From CAYNHZ01 sp964397445 (lineage in GTDB: Bacteria > Bacteroidota > Bacteroidia > Bacteroidales > UBA932): a DNA stretch of 64,000 nt. Where the stretch lies: positions 12,005 to 76,004 of the forward strand of contig CAYNHZ010000006.1 of the NCBI GenBank assembly GCA_964397445.1. The letters run 5' to 3'. The notes below the pieces were generated by a model that did no database searches, had not been told where the DNA came from, and saw nothing but the letters and a program-made list of their open reading frames with translations. A program made the translations under genes and the position numbers. Below, one piece after another: positions 1 to 8,034 of this stretch. The number at the start of each line of letters is the position of its first letter. Position 1 is the stretch's first letter.

Positions 1-252
1 GTCAAGTTCTTTAGCACCAACAACCCAAGGGGCGTTTTTGCCTAAAAAAGTACAATATCTGCGATACACCGAGCTCACTAAATCCACCTTGTTTGCAGGG
101 ATGTATTTCCTCTCCCCATAAACTTTATAAAACATACAACTCGTTGCACATAATCCACATTTTACACAAGAATTGAGATTGGTTTCAAGTTTTGAATCAG
201 AAACCATCTTAAGGACATTTATCCCTTTTTCAAATTGCTCTTTTGTAACCAT
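1..252 (-). CDS. dsrK: DsrK/HdrD-like iron-sulfur protein, N-terminal part (cut by window edge)
   Basis: Only the first 84 codons are visible; the gene runs off the left edge. The protein starts at an ATG at 250-252 and soon shows a ferredoxin-type cluster ligand set, C29-x2-C32-x2-C35-x3-C39 (SCVKCGLCATSCM), as in the N-terminal [4Fe-4S] domain of DsrK/HdrD-type subunits. It lies 5 bp behind a NarI/DsrM-like membrane subunit and a DsrC, which is the order expected for a membrane complex passing electrons between menaquinol and DsrC thiol/disulfide. The catalytic CCG-type domains would lie outside the window, so assignment rests on the N-terminal ligands and neighbours. A generic (Fe-S) heterodisulfide-reductase-like subunit is the alternative. 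Confidence 0.7.
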   Translation of the reverse strand, partial: MVTKEQFEKGINVLKMVSDSKLETNLNSCVKCGLCATSCMFYKVYGERKYIPANKVDLVSSVYRRYCTFLGKNAPWVVGAKELD

Positions 253-257
253 TTTTA

Positions 258-911
258 TTAGAGTTTTGAGGGAGGCCAAGAGCCCCTTCGTCCGTAAAAG
301 AAACCTAAATGATACCTTGCAAAAAAGAAGAAAAGAATATGCTTAATCTTGCCAAATGGCATCCATATAAAAAGGATTGACATTATTAAATAATATGGAA
401 TGGCAAATGACGGGTACCACATATATAAGACGGTAAAAATCTGCATTAAAGTCGTAATGATATTTGAAAAATAATCATCAAAAGAAGAAAAATCTCTAAG
501 ATCCTTATTTACAATCCTTTTTGTCAAAATAATAAATCCGCAATGAAAAGAGATTAAGGTAAATATCGGGATGATAGTATGAACAATCTTTACCACTTCA
601 TATGGGTTATCAGAGGGGAAAAGACCAAGGATATTGGCTATAAAAAGCCAAACAAAAGATAAAAGGGAGATAAATGTACCTATATGAAAAATAATCCCCG
701 CAGTATATGTGGGGAGATGTAAATAGGCAGACTCTTTATTGGATGGAAGCATTGCAGTTGTACAAGAGTAACATACCCCTTTACATACACTTCCAGCCGG
801 TTTTGAAAGGTCCTTAACTGACCCTAATCTTATTAAATGTACGAATTTACAAATAAAAGTCACTTTGCAAAATACAAGTGAAATAAGTGCGGTCCAAAGA
901 TACCAAGTCAT
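258..911 (-). CDS. dsrM: DsrM/NarI-like cytochrome b membrane subunit
   Basis: This 217-residue membrane protein has about five hydrophobic segments and resembles the NarI/DsrM gamma-subunit family, which carries haem b and exchanges electrons with the quinone pool. The ATG at 909-911 is preferred over an upstream TTG at 930-932, because the TTG start would overlap the dsrC stop. A loop after the first segment carries C43, C47 and C50 (CKGVCYSC), an unusual cysteine cluster for a haem b subunit. Histidines that could be haem ligands lie in later segments (for example in GIIFHIGTF). It sits between dsrC and dsrK with gaps of 11 and 5 bp and is surely cotranscribed with them. Family membership is fairly clear; the exact physiological partner is inferred. 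Confidence 0.72.
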   Translation of the reverse strand: MTWYLWTALISLVFCKVTFICKFVHLIRLGSVKDLSKPAGSVCKGVCYSCTTAMLPSNKESAYLHLPTYTAGIIFHIGTFISLLSFVWLFIANILGLFPSDNPYEVVKIVHTIIPIFTLISFHCGFIILTKRIVNKDLRDFSSFDDYFSNIITTLMQIFTVLYMWYPSFAIPYYLIMSILFIWMPFGKIKHILFFFFARYHLGFFYGRRGSWPPSKL

Positions 912-922
912 AATGTAATGGA

Positions 923-1240
923 TTAGACGCAACCATCCGGTTTAGGCAATCCGGCAACTCTACAAGCACCACGAGCCGGTCCTAATGGAAACAATTCATA
1001 TATTTCACGTAGCTTCAATCCTGTCTCTTTACAAATAGTCCTAACCATCGGAGCGTTCCCTTTCTCTATGAAATTATTGCGAATTATATTGATGACTGCC
1101 CAATGCTTTTCATTAAGTTCATTGATACCATCAGCGCATGCAAATAATTCTGCAACTTCTTTATTCCAAACAGAAGGGTCTGTGAGAAAACCATCACCAT
1201 CAACCTCAAATGTTTTACCTCCTAATACTATTTTTTCCAT
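923..1240 (-). CDS. dsrC: DsrC, dissimilatory-type sulfur carrier protein
   Basis: This is a small DsrC/TusE-family protein of 105 residues that carries sulfur or redox equivalents on a flexible C-terminal arm. The arm reads GACRVAGLPKPDGCV and holds both Cys93 and Cys104, 11 residues apart. Family knowledge: TusE, used for tRNA thiolation, keeps only the penultimate cysteine, while true DsrC has both and forms the trisulfide/disulfide. The ATG at 1238-1240 gives the standard N-terminus; an in-frame ATG 17 codons upstream would add an AT-rich, non-conserved extension. It is the first gene of the operon with dsrM and dsrK. No dsrAB or tus genes are visible, though most of that operon direction lies outside the window. 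Confidence 0.88.
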   Translation of the reverse strand: MEKIVLGGKTFEVDGDGFLTDPSVWNKEVAELFACADGINELNEKHWAVINIIRNNFIEKGNAPMVRTICKETGLKLREIYELFPLGPARGACRVAGLPKPDGCV

Positions 1241-1328
1241 CAGATTTAAAAATTTTATTTGCGAAGTTATAAATAAATAAATAAAATCCAACTGTAGCGG
1301 AAATAATTTTCAATAAAAAACAAATTCG

Positions 1329-1336
1329 TATATTTG
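1329..1336 (+). promoter_or_regulatory. -7 promoter box for the LysE-type exporter
   Basis: TATATTTG matches the Bacteroidota -7 consensus TAnnTTTG exactly. It lies 17 bp before the ATG at 1354, predicting a leader of about ten bases. No convincing -33 TTG element is seen. Confidence 0.5.
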
Positions 1337-1353
1337 CAAAATATCGATTTTAT

Positions 1354-1989
1354 ATGTTGATGGATTTTATTAAAGGTTTTATTGTCGGTATGGGAGCATC
1401 AATTCCACTTGGTCCCATTGGTGTTCTTTGTATCCAACGGACATTGAGCAAAGGGAGGAACTCAGGATTAATAACTGGAATGGGGGCTGCTCTTACAGAT
1501 ACGTTCTTTGCAGCTATTGCACTTTTAAGTTTGACTTTCGTCAATGACCTTATCGGACAATATAGATTTTGGGTTATGATTGTGGGCGGGATAATCGTTT
1601 TAATATTTGGTCTTAAACTATTCTTAACAAATCCTGTCAAACAAATTAAACGGATAAAGTCGGGCAATAAGAGGTATTGGGAAGACTTCTTTTCTACAAT
1701 TCTTATGACTATTACAAATCCAGGAGCTCTGTTTCTTATCCTCGGACTTTTTGCTTTCGCCGGGATAAATTCGTCAGGAGGAGAATCTAAATACTTGATA
1801 GCAACTACATTATGGGGTGTTTTCAGTGGAGCTATATCTTGGTGGTTTATCTTATCGACTTCAATAAATGTATTTAGAAACAGGTTTAGATTAAGACAGT
1901 TACTTATGATTAATCGGGTGGCAGGGGTAATAATTATGGTGTTGGGGATTATCTCATTATTTGAAGGAATTATTCGTTTTTTGAATTAA
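1354..1989 (+). CDS. LysE/RhtB-family amino-acid or metabolite exporter
   Basis: This 211-residue inner-membrane protein has about six hydrophobic segments and the LysE-family N-terminal signature: a first helix followed by GASIPLGPIGVLCIQ, then a long helix with GMGAALTD. Members export amino acids such as lysine, threonine or homoserine by antiport; the substrate cannot be told from sequence. The first ATG at 1354 follows a good -7 box; a second ATG two codons later (1360) is equally possible. The gene stands alone, divergent from dsrC and about 95 bp before the response regulator. Confidence 0.85.
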   Translation: MLMDFIKGFIVGMGASIPLGPIGVLCIQRTLSKGRNSGLITGMGAALTDTFFAAIALLSLTFVNDLIGQYRFWVMIVGGIIVLIFGLKLFLTNPVKQIKRIKSGNKRYWEDFFSTILMTITNPGALFLILGLFAFAGINSSGGESKYLIATTLWGVFSGAISWWFILSTSINVFRNRFRLRQLLMINRVAGVIIMVLGIISLFEGIIRFLN

Positions 1990-2083
1990 TTGTTATTTTT
2001 TAAATAAAAGCAACAAATATTCCTATTTTTTGTCTACTTTTATATTCTAAAATAAAGTAAGAGGATATCTATAACTTTTAAAA

Positions 2084-2449
2084 ATGAAAAAAAGAATTTT
2101 AATAATTGACGATAAGCCGACAATTGCTAAAGTGGTTTCCATATATCTTTCGAAGGATTTTGATTTTACATATTTTGAAACCCCTATTAAAGCGATATCC
2201 TGGCTTAACGAAGGGAATATGCCAGACTTGATTATTACAGACCTAAGAATGCCAGAAATGAGTGGTGCTGATTTTGTTAAGTATATAAAAAACAATGAAT
2301 TATTTAAGCATATACCTATCATTATTTTATCGAGTGAGGATAGCTCTACTGAGAGGATAAATCTCCTATTAAACGGAGCGACAGATTATATTATCAAGCC
2401 GTTTAATCCACTTGAATTAAAAATCCGTGTAAATAAAATACTATCGTGA
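2084..2449 (+). CDS. Single-domain response regulator (CheY-like)
   Basis: This is a stand-alone receiver domain of 121 residues. The acidic pocket D9-D10, phosphoacceptor D53 (ITDLRMPEM), S83/S84 after the fourth strand and K105 in IIKPF are all in place, so it should be phosphorylatable. There is no output domain, so it must act by protein contact. Its stop codon overlaps the GTG start of the initiating sugar transferase, which itself begins with a receiver-like fold. The two are therefore translationally coupled, and the regulator probably signals to the polysaccharide machinery. The cognate kinase may be the receiver-histidine kinase at the far end of the locus; that link is inference. 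Confidence 0.9.
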   Translation: MKKRILIIDDKPTIAKVVSIYLSKDFDFTYFETPIKAISWLNEGNMPDLIITDLRMPEMSGADFVKYIKNNELFKHIPIIILSSEDSSTERINLLLNGATDYIIKPFNPLELKIRVNKILS

Positions 2450-3618
2450 TAGCTGTCTACATATATCTTGGGGATAACTTGGAAAGCATCTCTCTTTTCT
2501 ATCAATTGTTAGGAGAAGAGATCCATTTTGCCAAAGATAGGGTAAGTGTTCTTAGGGTAATTTCAGATTTTGCTGATGAAAAAAACGACACAATTTCACC
2601 TGTGCTTTTTATCCAAAAAGATTATCTTAATGATTTTTCGAAGATTCAGTCCATCAAGACATTCTTTCCAAATACCTACATCATCCTTGTTACTGACAAA
2701 CTTACCCCGACAGAATCGGCGACCTACCTAAAAATGGGGATAAACAACACCATCTCCCCAACGCCGGATAAAAACTCTATTGAAGCCTGTCAAAATTTTA
2801 TAAATCAGTATTATAAATTAGTTAATAAGCCACTTCTTTTTAAAGATAATCTTGGGATTTTTGTTTTACCAAAATGGAAAAGGATTTTTGATATTATTAT
2901 CTCTTCATTTGGGATTTTAATCACAAGTCCTCTCCTTCTTATAACGACAGCAGCCATCGCCATTGAAGATGGATTTCCGGTGATTTATAAATCAAAAAGG
3001 GTGGGATCAAATTTTTATATTTTTGATTTTTGGAAATTCAGATCGATGTATAAAAATGCAGATGAACGATTTAAAGAGTTGTCAACTGCCAATCAATACT
3101 CTAACGAGGATATTTTGAATGATATCGATAAGAATAGAAAAACAATCGACACTACAGATATAAACTTGGAGGATCCAACCATTCTGTTTGACGACAATTT
3201 TGCCTTTGATGAGAAAGAGATTCAAAATGATCGTAACCTTTCACAAAATAGGGCATTCAATAAATTTGTCAATGACCCGAGAATAACCAAAACCGGAAGA
3301 ATTATAAGAAAATTCAGCATCGATGAGCTTCCACAATTATGGAATATACTAAAAGGTGATATGTCGGTAGTCGGTAATCGTCCACTTCCACTTTACGAAG
3401 CAGAGCTACTCACTTCAGATAGAGATATAGATCGCTTTTTAGCCCCATCCGGGTTGACAGGACTTTGGCAAATTGAGAAAAGGGGCGGGGCAAATAAAAT
3501 GTCCCCGGATGAGAGGAAAAAATTAGATATTACCTATGGGAAAACTTTTTGTTTCTCTTTAGATTTAAAAATTATATTAAAAACTTTTACATCTTTTATC
3601 CAAAAGGAGAATGTCTGA
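2446..3618 (+). CDS. Initiating sugar-phosphate transferase with N-terminal pseudo-receiver domain
   Basis: This 390-residue protein should start polysaccharide repeat-unit assembly by moving a sugar-1-phosphate onto undecaprenyl phosphate. Residues 1 to about 120 look like a receiver fold, but the phosphoacceptor aspartate and the conserved lysine are missing (strand 3 reads VLFIQKDYL; the loop before the last helix reads TISPTPD). A membrane helix lies at about 147-168. The bacterial sugar transferase domain follows, with KFRSM near 196, DPRITKTG, DELPQLWNILKGDMSVVGNRP and the C-terminal SGLTGLWQI region. About 60 acidic residues are inserted between KFRSM and DPRITKTG. The GTG start overlaps the preceding stop (GTGA). 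The donor sugar is unknown. Confidence 0.87.
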   Translation: MIAVYIYLGDNLESISLFYQLLGEEIHFAKDRVSVLRVISDFADEKNDTISPVLFIQKDYLNDFSKIQSIKTFFPNTYIILVTDKLTPTESATYLKMGINNTISPTPDKNSIEACQNFINQYYKLVNKPLLFKDNLGIFVLPKWKRIFDIIISSFGILITSPLLLITTAAIAIEDGFPVIYKSKRVGSNFYIFDFWKFRSMYKNADERFKELSTANQYSNEDILNDIDKNRKTIDTTDINLEDPTILFDDNFAFDEKEIQNDRNLSQNRAFNKFVNDPRITKTGRIIRKFSIDELPQLWNILKGDMSVVGNRPLPLYEAELLTSDRDIDRFLAPSGLTGLWQIEKRGGANKMSPDERKKLDITYGKTFCFSLDLKIILKTFTSFIQKENV

Positions 3619-4393
3619 TATGGTGCAATTTAAATCTATTATTTTCGTCTTTTTTATTTGTTTTTCTTTTGTATGTTCAGGGCAAAATGGAAACCAAGAC
3701 TCTACCATTGTCTCAAATAATTACGATTCATACCAAGGGATGAGCCGTAAAATTCTACTCACAGAGTTGCCACCACTTGATACCCTGTTTGCAAATGCGA
3801 GAATTCGCAATGCAAGACTTTTATCACAAGAGATGGAAATCGAGGTTGCCGCACGGGAAAAAATAACACAACGGAGAATGTGGATGAGTTTTGTTAGAGG
3901 GATGGGCACATATCAATATGGATTGATGGCCAGCCTTGTTGATATAACTCAAGGTGGGGTTCCTATTAACCCTCAGTATTCGAGAAGTGCTCAAAACTGG
4001 TGGAATGTTGGAGTTGGACTGAATATTCCTCTAAATGAGCTTATTGATATTGGTAATAGGGTTAAAAAAGAGGATGCGAAAATAAAATTGGCACAATATG
4101 ACCTTGAAGTAAAATTTGACGAATTGAAGATAGAGATTGCAGAGGCATACTCTTCCGCTATTTTATCGCTTACCCTATCAAAAGCTTTGTCAGACAGATA
4201 TAATTATATGAAGACACAATACGAGGTTTTCGAGAGGGATTTTGTTATCGGAAAGGTTACTTCATTGGAATTGACTACCGCTAAAGGTCAAGAGGTTACA
4301 GCTTATGTTGAACTCCAAAAAGAACTTTCTAACTTAATAAGATATACCACAATTTTAGAAACATTATCTAAAACCCCAATACTTAACTACTAA
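3611..4393 (+). CDS. Half-length TolC-like outer-membrane efflux protein
   Basis: This 260-residue exported protein has a signal-peptide-like N-terminus (hydrophobic stretch at about residues 8-24 ending in CSGQ). The rest looks like one outer-membrane efflux protein (OEP) repeat: a long helix, a short beta segment containing GVGLNIPL, then two long helices ending in a VTSLELTTAK-type turn. TolC has two such repeats per chain; here there is one. It sits between the initiating transferase and the Wzz-like protein, where a Wza-type export porin is often found, and no Wza is present in this locus. It may form the outer-membrane exit. The start overlaps the upstream gene by 8 bp; an ATG at 3620 is an alternative. 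Confidence 0.7.
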   Translation: MSDMVQFKSIIFVFFICFSFVCSGQNGNQDSTIVSNNYDSYQGMSRKILLTELPPLDTLFANARIRNARLLSQEMEIEVAAREKITQRRMWMSFVRGMGTYQYGLMASLVDITQGGVPINPQYSRSAQNWWNVGVGLNIPLNELIDIGNRVKKEDAKIKLAQYDLEVKFDELKIEIAEAYSSAILSLTLSKALSDRYNYMKTQYEVFERDFVIGKVTSLELTTAKGQEVTAYVELQKELSNLIRYTTILETLSKTPILNY

Positions 4394-4395
4394 TT

Positions 4396-6582
4396 ATGGA
4401 ATTTGCTAAACTACTATTTAGATTTCTTTATAGAAAAAAATGGTGGATAATCATATTACCTATTCTATCCACAATTCTTGCTATAGAATTGACTAAAGAT
4501 ATGCCAAAGGTATATTCCTCAAATACAGTAATCTACACAGGTGTTGTCTCTGGATATAATCTTGAAACCTCTTTAGCATCGAGGGTTGATATATCACAAT
4601 CAAACAATCAGATAGAAAATTTCATAAACATAATATATTCATACGCAACTCTTAAAAATGTTTCATTGAAATTATTTGCTCAACATATGATGTATGGCAA
4701 TCCGACCTTAGACAATGAGTATATTATGGCATCCCATTTCAGACCTATTTGGGAACACACACCGGAAGATATTCGGAAATTGATCGACCCCTCCTCTGAG
4801 GAGAACACAATTAAGAATCTATTCGCTGCTGATAAAGCTGAATATAATAATTTTACCTATGGCTTATTTATGTGGAATTACCAATATTATGGTAAAGAGA
4901 ACCTTGAGAAAATTCAGGTTTCACGCATAAACAACAGCGATATGATTGAGATAAAATACAAAAGCGACGATCCAAATGTTGTGTACCACACATTATTGTT
5001 ATTAAACGAAGAGTTTCTTAAACAATACTCTATAATACGTGATAATGAGGTCAATATGGCTATAGAATATTTTGAGTCTGAGATTATTAGGATAGGAGAG
5101 ACATTGAGAATTGCCGAAAATGAACAAAAAGAGTACTCTATAAAGAAAAAAATAGCAAACTACGAAGAACAGACAAAACAGATCGCAACCATCGAGAGTA
5201 ATTATAAAATGAAATTGCAAGAGACCAAACTCTCCTATAACTCTTCTAAAGCTGTTATGGACGAGATGGAGGGGAAATTCGGACAAAATTTCAACGCTAT
5301 TAAAAACAATTCGGATTTTGCCAATAAACTCAAGAAGGTCTCCACATTATCAAACGAATTGGCTATATCAACTATTTTTAACACTTCGAATAGAGAAAAT
5401 GATATGTCATCTAAATCAGATGATACAAAATCTTCATCCACAGCAATTCTCCAACAAGAGCTCATAAATTCAGAAAACCAGTTAGTTGGATATATTGACA
5501 ATTACTATAAATATATGGGAAGTGGAGAGGTACTTATATCTCAAGATATAGCAACTGAGTGGTTAAAAGCGGTAATTTCTTTCGAAAAAGCAAAAAAAGA
5601 TCTTGTTGTACTTAATGACATCGGAAGCGAGATCAATAAACTTTATATTGATTATTCCCCTATTGGGGTGCAACTCAAACAACAAGAGAGATTGATAGGG
5701 CTATTGGAAAATGAATATAAAAGTGCATTAGACAATCTAAATCAGGCAAAACTCCGAAAGAATAATAATCAAATGAGTGCGGCAAACCTCAAGGTGATAA
5801 CTCCACCTCAACTCCCATTGGATAATGAATCCTCAAAGAGGCTATACTATATTGCAGGGGCCGGTTTTGGGGTACTCTTTTTCATAATAGGGTTGCTGAT
5901 ATTAATTGAAATAGTGGGGACAAATCTAAACGACACATCAAGGGTTGAAAGGCTTACCAAATTAAAAGTGATAGCAGCTACCCCTAAAAAGTATAACTAT
6001 ATACTCGGAAAGTACTATGATGCCCACTTTAAGGCAGCTACTCAACATCTGAGCAATACAATTCTCAGTAAGGTTAGATATAAGGAGATGAATATCATCA
6101 ACTTTATAAGTATCTCCCCAAATTCCGGTAAAAGCGATATAATTAACAATCTTGCATCTCATTGGGATAGTATCGGAAGGAGAAACAGGATTGTCAATTG
6201 GAAAGAAGCTATTACGAAGAATGATCGAGAGATAATGTATCCACTCAATTACAGTGATATCCTTTCATTGGGTTCTGAAAAAATTATCCTCATCGAACAT
6301 AGGGATATTTCAAGTGAAATTATTCAAAAAGATCTTTTGCAAAACGCCATTATGAATATAATCGTTATTGATTCACGATCTTCTTGGAAAGATACAGATA
6401 AATCAAATCTCAATACATTAAAAGAGCAACTCGGCGATAATCATTACACCCTTTTCGTATGTATGTCAAATGCTACTAAGTTAACAGTAGAGGAATTTAC
6501 AGACCAACTACCTCCTTACAATTTCTTATCAAATTTCTCTCATACAATTTACAATATGGGTCGAACAACGAAACGAAAATAA
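4396..6582 (+). CDS. Wzz/tyrosine-kinase-like polysaccharide chain-length protein with degenerate P-loop
   Basis: This 728-residue inner-membrane polysaccharide co-polymerase has membrane helices at about 14-31 and 485-506. Between them lies a large periplasmic region rich in coiled coil, with the proline-rich PPQLPLD segment just before the second helix, as in Wzz/GumC proteins. The cytoplasmic tail resembles a bacterial tyrosine kinase. Its Walker A is damaged: SPNSGKSD at about 574 lacks the usual first glycine and GEGK form. The C-terminus has no tyrosine cluster. It probably controls chain length or export without autokinase activity. It begins 2 bp after the half-TolC gene, consistent with one export complex. 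Confidence 0.82.
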   Translation: MEFAKLLFRFLYRKKWWIIILPILSTILAIELTKDMPKVYSSNTVIYTGVVSGYNLETSLASRVDISQSNNQIENFINIIYSYATLKNVSLKLFAQHMMYGNPTLDNEYIMASHFRPIWEHTPEDIRKLIDPSSEENTIKNLFAADKAEYNNFTYGLFMWNYQYYGKENLEKIQVSRINNSDMIEIKYKSDDPNVVYHTLLLLNEEFLKQYSIIRDNEVNMAIEYFESEIIRIGETLRIAENEQKEYSIKKKIANYEEQTKQIATIESNYKMKLQETKLSYNSSKAVMDEMEGKFGQNFNAIKNNSDFANKLKKVSTLSNELAISTIFNTSNRENDMSSKSDDTKSSSTAILQQELINSENQLVGYIDNYYKYMGSGEVLISQDIATEWLKAVISFEKAKKDLVVLNDIGSEINKLYIDYSPIGVQLKQQERLIGLLENEYKSALDNLNQAKLRKNNNQMSAANLKVITPPQLPLDNESSKRLYYIAGAGFGVLFFIIGLLILIEIVGTNLNDTSRVERLTKLKVIAATPKKYNYILGKYYDAHFKAATQHLSNTILSKVRYKEMNIINFISISPNSGKSDIINNLASHWDSIGRRNRIVNWKEAITKNDREIMYPLNYSDILSLGSEKIILIEHRDISSEIIQKDLLQNAIMNIIVIDSRSSWKDTDKSNLNTLKEQLGDNHYTLFVCMSNATKLTVEEFTDQLPPYNFLSNFSHTIYNMGRTTKRK

Positions 6583-6588
6583 CCGACG

Positions 6589-8034
6589 ATGCGTGGGCTG
6601 AAAACCATACTTATAATCGTATTTGCATTAATAGCATCTGTCACCATAGTATTTCTAACAACTAAGGTAAATATCACTTTAGGTCTTGCTATCTCTCTTG
6701 CTCCTATAGGTTTTATATTTGCTATGCTTATATTGTTTCACCCATTTTACGGGTATATGTTTGCATTCATTCTCAATTATTTCAATGCAGGGATATCAAG
6801 ATATGTACAAGGATACTCACCCGGAATAGTATTTGACTTTTTATTGGTTTTCATCCTATTTTCACTTTTAGTAAACACCTTAAATAAAAAAGTTGATTGG
6901 AAACAAGGGGTAAATATCGGAACTTCCCTCTCATTAATATGGGTAATTTACTGTTTTTTCCAATTTTTTAATCCAAATGCCACATCCAATGAGGCCTGGT
7001 TTACAACAGTTCGTGGTCTCGGATTCTATTTCTTTATAATAATTCTCTATACTTCAATCATTTGCAACAATTGGAAAAAGGTAAAAACTGTATTACTTGT
7101 ATGGGGTGTACTTGCATTATTAGGAGCTGCGAAAGGGGTAGCACAGAGGTATTTGGGATTTGACGATCAGGAAACAGTTTGGCTATTTAGGGATGGCGGA
7201 GCCCTCACCCATATAATTTTTACTGGTATTCGATATTTTTCATTTTTCTCTGACGCATCGAGTTTCGGGGGGACAATGGGACAATCTGCTGCTGTTTTTT
7301 TAATTCTTTCAATTTTTGAAAAGGAAACAAGAAGGAGAATATTTTATATTATCGTGTCAGTCGCATCAATTTACGGGCTTACCCTTTCCGGTACAAGGTC
7401 TGCTTTTGTAATTCCAATCGTAAGTATAACTGTGTTTATCTTCCTCTCCAAAAATATTAAAACCATTATTATCTTCAGTCTTGTTCTGATATCATCTGTA
7501 ATATTTTTCAGATTCACATATATTGGTCAGGGCAATGCAACAATAAGACGAGTTCGAAGTACTTTTTATGCAACAGAAGATGCTTCTTTCTTAGTCAGAC
7601 TTGAAAATCAAAAAAAATTAAAAGTATATTTAAAAGATAAACCTTTCGGAGCTGGGATCGGACACGGAGGGGTTAAGGCATACAGACTTACCCACAGTCA
7701 ACTTGCAACCATCCCAACAGACTCTTGGTATGTTATGATATGGGTGGAAACAGGAATTGTTGGGCTTGTGCTTAACATATTGATAATGTTAACATTGGTA
7801 GGATATGGAATATACCTCGTTATTTTTAAAATAAAAGATAAAGAGATAAGAGTAACTATGGGAGCGCTCATTTCAGGGGTAACCGGGATAATAGTTGCCT
7901 CCTACGGAAATGAAATCTTAGGACAATTTCCAACCGGATTTATTGTATATTCAAGTTTGGGTTTTGTAATAATGGGTAAAATTTATGACAAAGAGATCAG
8001 TGAACAAAATAGAGTTGTCGTTCATAACGATTAA
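6589..8034 (+). CDS. Wzy-like O-antigen/polysaccharide polymerase or ligase
   Basis: This 481-residue polytopic membrane protein has ten or more hydrophobic segments. A large periplasmic loop near residues 310-380 contains the O-antigen ligase/polymerase pattern: RLENQKKLKVYLKDKP followed by GAGIGHGG. The family (Wzy_C/WaaL) polymerises lipid-linked repeat units or transfers glycans at the periplasmic face. Its place among wzz, wzx and glycosyltransferases favours a polymerase. The last 50 bp overlap the next gene in another frame. WaaL-type ligase remains possible because the two families share this fold. Confidence 0.8.
   Translation: MRGLKTILIIVFALIASVTIVFLTTKVNITLGLAISLAPIGFIFAMLILFHPFYGYMFAFILNYFNAGISRYVQGYSPGIVFDFLLVFILFSLLVNTLNKKVDWKQGVNIGTSLSLIWVIYCFFQFFNPNATSNEAWFTTVRGLGFYFFIIILYTSIICNNWKKVKTVLLVWGVLALLGAAKGVAQRYLGFDDQETVWLFRDGGALTHIIFTGIRYFSFFSDASSFGGTMGQSAAVFLILSIFEKETRRRIFYIIVSVASIYGLTLSGTRSAFVIPIVSITVFIFLSKNIKTIIIFSLVLISSVIFFRFTYIGQGNATIRRVRSTFYATEDASFLVRLENQKKLKVYLKDKPFGAGIGHGGVKAYRLTHSQLATIPTDSWYVMIWVETGIVGLVLNILIMLTLVGYGIYLVIFKIKDKEIRVTMGALISGVTGIIVASYGNEILGQFPTGFIVYSSLGFVIMGKIYDKEISEQNRVVVHND

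Noticed and set aside
923..1240. TusE (tRNA thiolation) instead of DsrC
   Set aside because: TusE keeps only the penultimate cysteine. Both Cys93 and Cys104 are present here, and dsrM/dsrK-like genes follow.
1068..1280. 70-codon ORF antisense to dsrC
   Set aside because: It lies wholly opposite the conserved dsrC gene and has no protein features of its own.
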